Shown one piece after another: positions 55,612-64,000 of a stretch of DNA of 64,000 nt. Each line of letters starts with the position of its first letter. Within the stretch, counting starts at the first letter, position 1. The translations under genes and the position numbers were made by a program. Source of the stretch: Pseudomonas migulae (GTDB lineage Bacteria; Pseudomonadota; Gammaproteobacteria; Pseudomonadales; Pseudomonadaceae); the NCBI RefSeq assembly GCF_024169315.1, contig NZ_JALJWR010000001.1, forward strand, positions 4,762,501 through 4,826,500, written 5' to 3'. A model generated the notes under the pieces. That model saw only the letters and a list, made by a program, of their open reading frames with translations, was not told the origin of the DNA and ran no database searches.

Positions 55612-57057
55612 TCAGCCTTCGAGCTTGCTTTTCAGCAGTTCGTTGACCTGTTGCGGGTTGGCCTTGCCTTTGGAGGCTTTCATGGCCTGGCCGACGAAGA
55701 AGCCGAACATCTTGCCGCGTTTGGCTTCGTCTGCCGCACGGTATTGTTCGACCTGCTCGGCGTTGGCCGCGAGCATTTCGTCCAGCACCGCCGAGATTGC
55801 GCCGGTGTCGGTCACCTGCTTGAGGCCGCGCTTGTCGATGATCTCGTCGGCGCTGCCTTCGCCGTTGGCCATGGCTTCAAACACCACTTTGGCGATCTTG
55901 CCGGAGATGGTGTTGTCCTTGATCCGCAGCAGCATGCCGCCCAGTTGCTCGGCCGAAACCGGCGACTGCTCGATGTCCAGGCCCTGTTTGTTCAACAGGC
56001 TGCCCAGTTCAACCATCACCCAGTTGGCCGCCAGTTTGGCGTCGCCGCCAATGCTCACGACTTTCTCGAAGTAATCGGCTTGCTCGCGGCTGGTGGCCAG
56101 GACGCTGGCGTCGTAGACCGACAGACCGAACTGCTCCTGGAAACGCTCGCGTTTTTGCGGTGGCAATTCCGGCAGTGTGGCGCGCACGTCATTGAGGAAC
56201 GAGTCCTCGATGACCACCGGCAGCAGGTCCGGATCGGGGAAGTAGCGGTAGTCGTTGGCTTCCTCTTTGCTGCGCATCGGACGGGTCTCGTCCTTGTTCG
56301 GATCGTACAGGCGAGTCTGCTGGATCACTTTGCCGCCGTCTTCGATCAGCTCGATCTGACGCTGCACTTCGCTGTTGATCGCTTTCTCGATGAACCGGAA
56401 CGAGTTGACGTTCTTGATCTCGCAGCGGGTGCCGAACTCAACCTGACCTTTAGGACGGATCGACACGTTGCAGTCGCAACGCAGCGAGCCTTCGGCCATG
56501 TTGCCGTCGCAAATGCCCAGGTAACGCACCAGCGCGTGGATCGTCTTGACATAAGCCACGGCTTCCTTGGCGCTGCGCATGTCCGGCTCGGACACGATTT
56601 CCAGCAGCGGTGTGCCGGCACGGTTCAGGTCGATGCCGGTGGCGCCGTTGAACTCTTCGTGCAGGCTTTTGCCGGCGTCTTCTTCCAGGTGCGCACGGGT
56701 CACGCCGACACGTTTGATCGTGCCGTCTTCCATGGCGATGTCCAGGTGACCCTTGCCGACAATCGGCAACTCCATCTGGCTGATCTGGTAGCCCTTCGGC
56801 AGGTCCGGGTAGAAATAGTTTTTACGGGCGAACACGTTGTGCTGGCCAATCTCGGCATCGATCGCCAGACCGAACATCACCGCCATGCGCACCGCTTCCT
56901 GGTTCAGCACCGGCAGTACGCCGGGCATGCCGAGGTCAACCAGGCTGGCCTGGGTGTTCGGCTCGGAACCGAACGTGGTGGAACTACCGGAAAAGATTTT
57001 CGACCGGGTGGTGAGCTGGGTGTGAATCTCCAGCCCGATCACGACTTCCCATTGCAT
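55612..57057 (-). CDS. gatB: Aspartyl/glutamyl-tRNA amidotransferase subunit B
   Basis: 481-residue subunit that binds misacylated Asp-tRNA(Asn)/Glu-tRNA(Gln) and activates it for amidation. Opening [33 protein letters not shown], and [10 protein letters not shown] in the cradle domain; C-terminal YqeY-like tail ([20 protein letters not shown]). Last gene of gatC-gatA-gatB, 10 bases after gatA. Confidence 0.98.
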   Translation of the reverse strand: MQWEVVIGLEIHTQLTTRSKIFSGSSTTFGSEPNTQASLVDLGMPGVLPVLNQEAVRMAVMFGLAIDAEIGQHNVFARKNYFYPDLPKGYQISQMELPIVGKGHLDIAMEDGTIKRVGVTRAHLEEDAGKSLHEEFNGATGIDLNRAGTPLLEIVSEPDMRSAKEAVAYVKTIHALVRYLGICDGNMAEGSLRCDCNVSIRPKGQVEFGTRCEIKNVNSFRFIEKAINSEVQRQIELIEDGGKVIQQTRLYDPNKDETRPMRSKEEANDYRYFPDPDLLPVVIEDSFLNDVRATLPELPPQKRERFQEQFGLSVYDASVLATSREQADYFEKVVSIGGDAKLAANWVMVELGSLLNKQGLDIEQSPVSAEQLGGMLLRIKDNTISGKIAKVVFEAMANGEGSADEIIDKRGLKQVTDTGAISAVLDEMLAANAEQVEQYRAADEAKRGKMFGFFVGQAMKASKGKANPQQVNELLKSKLEG

Positions 57058-57067
57058 GTGTGTCTCC

Positions 57068-58519
57068 TCAGAAGCCGGTTGGGGTGCGGGTGTGCCAGTC
57101 AGTGTTCAACTGATACTGGTGGGCAACGTTCAACAGGCGACCTTCCTGGAAATACGGCGCGAGCAGTTGCACGCCCACCGGCAGGCCATCGACGAAACCG
57201 GCTGGCATGGACAAGCCCGGCAGACCGGCGAGGTTGGCGGTGATGGTGTAGACGTCTTCCAGGTACGCAGCGACCGGGTCGCTGTTCTTGGCGCCGAGCT
57301 TCCAGGCCGGGTTCGGCGTGGTTGGGCCGAGGATGATGTCGACCTCATTGAAGGCGGCCATGAAGTCGTTCTTGATCAAGCGACGAATCTTCTGCGCCTT
57401 CAGGTAATAGGCATCGTAGTAGCCGGCAGACAGCGCGTAGGCACCGACCATGATCCGGCGCTGCACTTCCGCGCCGAAACCTTCACCACGGGAACGCTTG
57501 TACAGGTCTTCCAGGTTTTTCGGGTCTTCGCAGCGATGGCCGAAACGCACGCCGTCGAAGCGCGACAGGTTGGAAGAAGCTTCTGCCGGGGCGATCACGT
57601 AGTACGCAGGAATCGCGTGCTGCATGTTCGGCAGGCTGATTTCCTTGACCACGGCGCCGAGTTTTTTCAGCTCTTCGACACTGGCCATGACCAGGTCGGC
57701 GATACGCGGGTCCAGGCCGGCGCTGAAGTATTCCTTCGGCACGCCGATGCGCAGGCCCTGCAGCGAACCGTTGAGGCTGGCGCTGTAGTCAGGCACCGGC
57801 TCGTCGATGCTGGTGGAATCCTGCGGATCGAAACCGGCCATGCCTTGCAGCAGGATCGCGCAGTCTTCGGCGGTGCGGGCCAGAGGGCCGCCCTGATCGA
57901 GGCTGGACGCGTAGGCGATCATGCCCCAGCGCGAAACGCGACCGTACGTCGGTTTCAGGCCGGTGAGGTTGGTCAGTGCAGCAGGCTGGCGGATCGAGCC
58001 GCCGGTATCGGTACCGGTAGCCGCCGGCAACAGGCGAGCGGCAACGGCTGCAGCCGAACCACCGGACGAACCGCCGGGCACGTGTTCCAGGTTCCACGGG
58101 TTTTTCACCGCGCCGTAGTAGCTCGATTCGTTGGCCGACCCCATGGCGAATTCGTCCATGTTGGTCTTGCCCAGCGTCACCGCGCCGGCGGCCGCCAGTT
58201 TGGCAACCACGGTGGCGTCGTACGGTGCTTTGAAGTTGTCGAGCATCTTCGAACCGCAGCTGGTGCGGATGCCCTGGGTGCAGAACAGGTCTTTGTGCGC
58301 GATCGGCGCGCCGAGCAGGGCGCCGCTCTCACCATTGGCACGGCGTGCGTCAGCGGCTTTCGCCTGCTGGAGCGCCAGGTCTTCGGTGAGGCTGATGAAG
58401 CTGTTGAGCTGAGGATCGAGCTGGGCGATGCGCGCCAGCAGGGTTTTGGTCAGCTCTTCGGAAGAAAACTTTTTATCGGCGAGTCCGCGGGCGATCTCGG
58501 CCAGAGTCAATTGATGCAT
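57068..58519 (-). CDS. gatA: Aspartyl/glutamyl-tRNA amidotransferase subunit A
   Basis: 483-residue amidase-signature glutaminase supplying ammonia to GatB. Catalytic triad visible: Lys76 (APIAHKDLF), cis-Ser151 ([11 protein letters not shown]) and nucleophile Ser175 ([11 protein letters not shown]). Start 58519, 16 bases after gatC. Confidence 0.98.
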   Translation of the reverse strand: MHQLTLAEIARGLADKKFSSEELTKTLLARIAQLDPQLNSFISLTEDLALQQAKAADARRANGESGALLGAPIAHKDLFCTQGIRTSCGSKMLDNFKAPYDATVVAKLAAAGAVTLGKTNMDEFAMGSANESSYYGAVKNPWNLEHVPGGSSGGSAAAVAARLLPAATGTDTGGSIRQPAALTNLTGLKPTYGRVSRWGMIAYASSLDQGGPLARTAEDCAILLQGMAGFDPQDSTSIDEPVPDYSASLNGSLQGLRIGVPKEYFSAGLDPRIADLVMASVEELKKLGAVVKEISLPNMQHAIPAYYVIAPAEASSNLSRFDGVRFGHRCEDPKNLEDLYKRSRGEGFGAEVQRRIMVGAYALSAGYYDAYYLKAQKIRRLIKNDFMAAFNEVDIILGPTTPNPAWKLGAKNSDPVAAYLEDVYTITANLAGLPGLSMPAGFVDGLPVGVQLLAPYFQEGRLLNVAHQYQLNTDWHTRTPTGF

Positions 58520-58535
58520 TGCAGGCTCTTTCCCT

Positions 58536-58823
58536 TTAGTCGATGACTTTCGGAACCAGGTACAGGCCGTTTTCGACCGCTGGTGCGATGGACTGATAGG
58601 CCTCGCGATGATTGGTCTCGGTCACGACATCCGCACGCAGGCGCTGGCTGGCTTCCAGTGGGTGGGCGAGCGGCTCGATACCGTCGGTATTGACCGCCTG
58701 CATTTCGTCGACCAGCCCGAGAATGCTGTTCAGGGCCGAAGTAATGTGTGGAAGATCGGCATCATTAAGGCCCAGACAGGCCAGATGAGCGATTTTTTCC
58801 ACGTCGGAGCGTTCAAGCGCCAT
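58536..58823 (-). CDS. gatC: Aspartyl/glutamyl-tRNA amidotransferase subunit C
   Basis: 95-residue belt subunit that wraps GatA and GatB ([20 protein letters not shown] ... [20 protein letters not shown]). First gene of gatCAB; divergent from mreB with 215 bases between. Confidence 0.96.
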   Translation of the reverse strand: MALERSDVEKIAHLACLGLNDADLPHITSALNSILGLVDEMQAVNTDGIEPLAHPLEASQRLRADVVTETNHREAYQSIAPAVENGLYLVPKVID

Positions 58824-59026
58824 GGGATTCTCCAGTGGAAGGAAAACAGAACGGATGCTATCCGTGTGTTAGATTGTCGGAACACTACCGCATTTCTACG
58901 GTCATAAGGCCGCGATTGTGGGGGTTGGTGCACAGAAAAGCGGCCAATTTAACATGATTGGCGCCTTGCCCAAAATCCCTGTCGTTGTTAGAGTTTGCCG
59001 CACTTTTTTACCCACGCGTTGCCTAG

Positions 59027-60076
<1,050 letters not shown>

Positions 60077-60107
60077 TCTCGCCCGATGCATCTATGCTGT
60101 TGAGCGC

Positions 60108-60133
60108 GCAGGCGGCACTTTGCAGTGCTGCCT
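60108..60133 (+). promoter_or_regulatory. Hairpin between mreB and mreC
   Basis: CAGGCgGCAC-tttgca-GTGCtGCCTG, 10-base arms with one mismatch, followed by TTTGCGTTT. Likely a partial terminator giving much more MreB than MreC/MreD. Confidence 0.6.
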
Positions 60134-60216
60134 GTTTGCGTTTACCTTCTGTCAGTCTGTATCCAGGCCGGTCTGCCGTATGAATAAACAAAACATTTGC
60201 CTGGGAGGAGCGGCTT

Positions 60217-61383
60217 ATTAAACCGCTTTTCACCAAAGGGCCTTCACTGGGCGTGCGCTTGTTGGTGCTGGTCGTGCTATCGGTCGCGCTGATGGTGGTC
60301 GATGCCCGCTTCACACTGCTCAAGCCAGTGCGTAGCCAGATGTCGCTGGTGCTGATGCAGTCTTACTGGATCACCGACCTGCCGCAGCGGCTATGGCAAG
60401 GTGTGGCCAGCCAGTTTGGCAGCCGTACCGAACTGGTCGCCGAAAACGAAAAACTCAAGACCGAAAACCTGCTGCTGCAGGGTCGCATGCAAAAGCTTGC
60501 CGCCCTCACCGAGCAGAACGTTCGGCTGCGCGAGTTGCTCAATTCCTCTGCGCTGGTCAACGAGAAGGTCGAAGTGGCCGAGTTGATCGGCATGGACCCC
60601 AACCCCTTCACCCATCGCATCATCATCAATAAAGGTGAGCGTGACGGTGTGGTCCTCGGCCAGCCGGTGCTCGATGCCCGCGGCCTGATGGGCCAGGTGG
60701 TCGAGTTGATGCCGTACACCTCCCGTGTACTGCTGCTGACTGACACCACCCACAGCATTCCGGTGCAGGTGAACCGTAACGGTCTGCGGGCGATTGCCAG
60801 CGGCACCGGCAACCCTGAACGCCTGGAATTGCGCCACGTGGCCGACACGGCGGATATCAAGGAAGGCGATCTGCTGGTCAGCTCCGGTCTCGGCCAGCGG
60901 TTCCCGGCGGGTTACCCGGTGGCGACGGTCAGGGAAGTGATCCACGATTCCGGCCAGCCGTTCGCCATTGTTCGCGCCGTGCCGACAGCCGCATTGAACC
61001 GCAGTCGTTACTTGCTGCTGGTGTTCAGCGACACCCGTACGCCGGAAGAGCGCGCAAACGATGCCGCTCAGGCCCAGGAAAACCTCGACGCGCAGGGCGG
61101 CGGGCCAATCATTCCCGCGACCGTGCCGAAACCTGTCGGCGTGATAGCCCCGGCTGCCGCTGCAGTCCCGGCCGCTCCCGCCGCTGCGCCTGCACCTGCG
61201 ACGGCTACCCCGGCCAAACCGGCTGCCGCCACCCCGGCCAAACCCGCTGCCGCACATCCCGCCGCCACCAAGCCGCCCGCGACGACGCCGGCCGCCAAAC
61301 CACCGGCGACGCAACCTGCTGTAGTGAAGCCTGCTGCCAAACCGCCTGTCTCCGCGCCGGCCACCCCAGGGGGAAGAGAATAA
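60217..61383 (+). CDS. mreC: Rod-shape-determining protein MreC
   Basis: Bitopic inner-membrane scaffold of the elongasome, 388 residues. One TM helix (VRLLVLVVLSVALMVV), a periplasmic coiled coil (about 68-108), beta domains (KVEVAELIGMDPNPFTHRII) and an unusually long Ala/Pro-rich tail (last ~85 residues). The family N-terminus (IKPLFTKGPSLGVRLL) begins with ATT at 60217, with a perfect GGGAGGAG 6 bases upstream; no ATG/GTG/TTG is in frame there. The next usable start, GTG 60253, has no ribosome-binding site. Stop overlaps mreD as TAATG. Confidence 0.9.
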   Translation: MKPLFTKGPSLGVRLLVLVVLSVALMVVDARFTLLKPVRSQMSLVLMQSYWITDLPQRLWQGVASQFGSRTELVAENEKLKTENLLLQGRMQKLAALTEQNVRLRELLNSSALVNEKVEVAELIGMDPNPFTHRIIINKGERDGVVLGQPVLDARGLMGQVVELMPYTSRVLLLTDTTHSIPVQVNRNGLRAIASGTGNPERLELRHVADTADIKEGDLLVSSGLGQRFPAGYPVATVREVIHDSGQPFAIVRAVPTAALNRSRYLLLVFSDTRTPEERANDAAQAQENLDAQGGGPIIPATVPKPVGVIAPAAAAVPAAPAAAPAPATATPAKPAAATPAKPAAAHPAATKPPATTPAAKPPATQPAVVKPAAKPPVSAPATPGGRE

Positions 61384-61874
61384 TGGTCGGTGCTACCGCC
61401 TCCCGAAACGGCTGGATGATCTGGCTGACATTCGCCATCGGCATGCTGCTCAGCGTTTCGCCGCTGCCGCAATTCATGGAAATCCTTCGTCCGCTCTGGC
61501 TCGCTTTGCTGTTGGCGTTCTGGGCGCTGGCCCTGCCACAGAAAGTCGGCATGGTCACTGCATGGTGCCTGGGCCTGGCCGAAGACGTGCTCTACGGCAC
61601 GTTGCTGGGCCAGAACGCATTGATCCTGACGCTCATCACCTTCCTGGTGCTGTCGCTGCAACAACGGCTGCGGATGTTCCCGATGTGGCAGCAGAGTCTG
61701 GTGATCCTGGTGATCTTCGGCCTCGCGCAGCTTGTGCAACTCTGGCTCAGCGCCCTGACCGGCAACCGTCAGCCAACGCTGGCGCTGGTATTGCCGGCAC
61801 TGGTCAGCGCGTTGCTCTGGCCGTGGATCAGCTTCGGTTTGCGCGGTCTGCGTCGACGTTACAAAATCAATTAA
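61383..61874 (+). CDS. mreD: Rod-shape-determining protein MreD
   Basis: 163-residue polytopic membrane protein (five to six TM helices) of the elongasome (WMIWLTFAIGMLLSVSPLPQ; GLAEDVLYGTLLGQNALILT). Starts on the last base of the mreC stop. Confidence 0.95.
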   Translation: MVGATASRNGWMIWLTFAIGMLLSVSPLPQFMEILRPLWLALLLAFWALALPQKVGMVTAWCLGLAEDVLYGTLLGQNALILTLITFLVLSLQQRLRMFPMWQQSLVILVIFGLAQLVQLWLSALTGNRQPTLALVLPALVSALLWPWISFGLRGLRRRYKIN

Positions 61875-61919
61875 TTCGGTTCAGGCATTTGCCCACACCT
61901 CGACAAGGGAGATGTCTTG

Positions 61920-62516
61920 ATGAAACGGTTGTACCTTGCCTCAGGCTCGCCGCGTCGGCGTGAACTGCTCACGCAGATCGGCGTGCCGTTCTCCGCCATC
62001 AGCGCGGACATCGATGAAACCCCTTTGAATCATGAATCGCCGTCGGCCTATGTCGAGCGCCTTGCGCGCGGCAAGGCTGAAGCCGGGCGCCGCACGGTTG
62101 TGTCCGACGCCGCATCCTGCGTGCTGGGTGCCGATACCGCGGTGGTGCTGGACGGGAAAATTCTCGGCAAACCGGTGGACGAAGCCGATGCGTGCGCCAT
62201 GCTTATGATGCTGGCGGGTCAAGAACACGAAGTGCTGACCGCCATTGCCGTCCTTGACGGTGAGCGTTGCGAGTCACGGGTTGTGCGCAGCCTGGTACGT
62301 TTTCGCCCCATCGGCCGCGATGAAGCGGCGGCCTACTGGGCCAGTGGCGAACCGCGGGACAAGGCCGGTGGCTATGGCATTCAAGGCCTGGGTGCGGTGT
62401 TTGTCGCCCAGCTGACCGGAAGCTATTCCGCGGTAGTCGGGCTGCCGCTGTGCGAAACCGCTGAGCTGCTCGGGCATTTCGGCATACCCTGTTGGCAAAC
62501 CCTTAACGCGCGCTGA
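61920..62516 (+). CDS. Maf-family nucleoside triphosphate pyrophosphatase (YhdE-like)
   Basis: 198-residue housecleaning enzyme hydrolysing dTTP/UTP or modified nucleotides. Motifs [12 protein letters not shown] (7-18), the conserved DIDET (30-34), [10 protein letters not shown] and [16 protein letters not shown] upstream of ATG 61920; a TTG at 61917 is possible. Placed between mreD and rng, as in many gammaproteobacteria. Confidence 0.93.
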   Translation: MKRLYLASGSPRRRELLTQIGVPFSAISADIDETPLNHESPSAYVERLARGKAEAGRRTVVSDAASCVLGADTAVVLDGKILGKPVDEADACAMLMMLAGQEHEVLTAIAVLDGERCESRVVRSLVRFRPIGRDEAAAYWASGEPRDKAGGYGIQGLGAVFVAQLTGSYSAVVGLPLCETAELLGHFGIPCWQTLNAR

Positions 62517-62573
62517 GCGTCGTACTGACAAGATGCGGCCATTATCGTGAACATGCCTGAACGAGACCCTGCC

Positions 62574-64000
62574 ATGAGTGAAGAGATCCTGATCAACATC
62601 ACGCCGATGGAATCGCGCGTGGCGGTGGTTGAAAACGGTGTCCTGCAAGAGGTCCACGTCGAACGCACGCAAAAGCGCGGAATCGTCGGCAACATCTACA
62701 AAGGCAAGGTCGTGCGGGTATTGCCGGGCATGCAGGCGGCTTTCGTCGACATCGGCCTGGACCGCGCCGCGTTCATTCATGCGTCGGAAATTTCTCTGCG
62801 TGAAGGCCCTGCGGTCGAGAGCATCAGCGCGCTGGTTCACGAAGGCCAGAGCCTGGTGGTGCAAGTCACCAAGGACCCGATCGGTTCCAAGGGCGCACGC
62901 CTGACCACGCAACTGTCGATTCCTTCGCGTTATCTGGTGTACATGCCGCGCACTGCACACGTCGGCATTTCCCTGAAGATCGAAGACGAAGCCGAGCGCG
63001 AACGCCTCAAGCAAGTGGTCACCGATTGCGTGGCCAAAGAAGGCATCAAGGAAGCCGGCGGCTTCATTTTGCGTACCGCCGCCGAAGGCGCCGGGGCCGA
63101 TGAGATCCTCATGGACATCCGCTACCTGCGCAGGCTCTGGGACCAGATCAGCGAGCAGATCAAAACCATCAGCGCGCCAAGCGTGATCTACGAAGACCTG
63201 GGGCTGGCCTTGCGCACCCTGCGCGATCTGGTGAGCCCGAAGATCGAGAAGATCCGCATCGATTCCCGGGAAACCTTCCAGAAAACCACGCAGTTCGTTG
63301 CCGAACTGATGCCGGAAATCGCCGATCGCCTGGAACATTACCCGGGCGAGCGGCCAATTTTCGACCTGTACGGCGTCGAAGACGAAATCCAGAAAGCCCT
63401 CGAGCGCAAAGTGCCGCTCAAGTCCGGCGGTTACCTGGTGGTCGATCCGGCGGAAGCCATGAGCACCATCGACGTCAACACCGGTGCATTCGTCGGCCAT
63501 CGCAACCTCGAAGAAACCATCTTCAAGACCAACCTCGAAGCCGCGACCGCCATTGCTCGCCAGCTGCGCCTGCGCAACCTGGGCGGGATCATCATCATCG
63601 ACTTCATCGACATGGAAGACGAAGAGCACCAGCGTCAGGTGCTGCGCACGCTTGAGAAACAGCTGGAGCGCGATCACGCCAAGACCAACATCATCGGCAT
63701 CACCGAGCTGGGCCTGGTGCAGATGACCCGCAAGCGCACCCGCGAAAGCCTCGAACAAGTGTTGTGCGAACCGTGCAGCAGTTGCCAGGGCCGCGGCAAG
63801 CTCAAGACGCCGGAAACCGTTTGCTACGAAATCTTCCGCGAAATTCTCCGCGAGGCTCGCGCCTATCAGGCGGAAGGCTATCGTGTATTGGCGAACCAGA
63901 AAGTCGTCGACCGCCTGCTGGATGAAGAGTCGGGCAACGTTGCCGAGCTCGAAGGTTTTATCGGACGCACGATTCGGTTCCAGGTGGAAACCATGTATTC
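62574..64000 (+). CDS. rng: Ribonuclease G (3' end cut by window edge)
   Basis: RNase E/G endonuclease; 475 residues visible, about 10 missing. N-terminal S1 domain (about 37-125: KRGIVGNIYKGKVVRVLPGM), DNase-I-like catalytic part with the Mg-binding Asp in STIDVNTGAFVG and IIIIDFIDMED, and the Zn-link CEPCSSCQGRG. No long C-terminal scaffold, so RNase G rather than RNase E. It matures 16S rRNA 5' ends. Confidence 0.97.
   Translation, partial: MSEEILINITPMESRVAVVENGVLQEVHVERTQKRGIVGNIYKGKVVRVLPGMQAAFVDIGLDRAAFIHASEISLREGPAVESISALVHEGQSLVVQVTKDPIGSKGARLTTQLSIPSRYLVYMPRTAHVGISLKIEDEAERERLKQVVTDCVAKEGIKEAGGFILRTAAEGAGADEILMDIRYLRRLWDQISEQIKTISAPSVIYEDLGLALRTLRDLVSPKIEKIRIDSRETFQKTTQFVAELMPEIADRLEHYPGERPIFDLYGVEDEIQKALERKVPLKSGGYLVVDPAEAMSTIDVNTGAFVGHRNLEETIFKTNLEAATAIARQLRLRNLGGIIIIDFIDMEDEEHQRQVLRTLEKQLERDHAKTNIIGITELGLVQMTRKRTRESLEQVLCEPCSSCQGRGKLKTPETVCYEIFREILREARAYQAEGYRVLANQKVVDRLLDEESGNVAELEGFIGRTIRFQVETMY

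Overview
The window is chromosomal DNA of a Pseudomonas from the fluorescens/putida side of the genus. Reasons: GC-rich coding sequence, many Pseudomonas-type REP palindromes between genes, a three-gene fruR/fruBKA phosphotransferase locus, and gene orders typical of the genus (piuB-piuA-piuC-Sel1, speC, an osmoprotectant ABC operon, prfC, the dpp peptide cluster with an OprD porin, roxSR, gatCBA, mreBCD-maf-rng). No rRNA, tRNA, CRISPR array, phage or transposase gene was seen. Both edges cut a gene: fruR on the left and rng on the right.

Layout. 1-6744: fructose PTS, with the repressor FruR divergent from fruB-fruK-fruA and a perfect TTAAACGTTTCA operator between them. 7020-9023: a small unknown gene and a Tat-exported PhoD phosphatase. 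9154-15724: a catecholate-type TonB receptor and a PepSY/flavodoxin reductase, divergent from the PiuC hydroxylase and a Sel1 protein. 15958-19234: an accessory two-gene operon related to alpha-xenorhabdolysin/YaxAB pore-forming toxins. Its first gene carries an unusual extra C-terminal half of about 340 residues. 19285-20448: ornithine/lysine-type decarboxylase. 20912-24362: four-gene quaternary-amine ABC transporter. 24873-26456: prfC. 27184-37965: dppF-D-C-B, three paralogous peptide-binding proteins and an OprD-family porin. 38924-43654: SIMPL protein, RoxS/RoxR redox two-component system, and a YddA-type ABC exporter. 43922-52341: FCD regulator and the galactarate/glucarate pathway (kdgD, ketoglutarate-semialdehyde dehydrogenase, MFS permease, garD). 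This is interrupted by a zinc phospholipase C-like gene under a textbook LexA box. 52528-55462: AEC transporter, carboxymuconolactone decarboxylase-like protein, CaCA exchanger, RlpA-like lipoprotein. 55612-64000: gatB-gatA-gatC divergent from mreB-mreC-mreD-maf-rng.

The parts that best repay a second look are: (1) the fused YaxA-like toxin operon at 15958-19234; (2) the SOS-controlled phospholipase-like gene at 45278-46582 with its promoter at 46623-46674; (3) a structured non-coding leader at about 36155-36290; (4) an apparent AUU start codon for mreC; (5) a dense set of REP elements, including a 69-bp tandem array and a second palindrome family.
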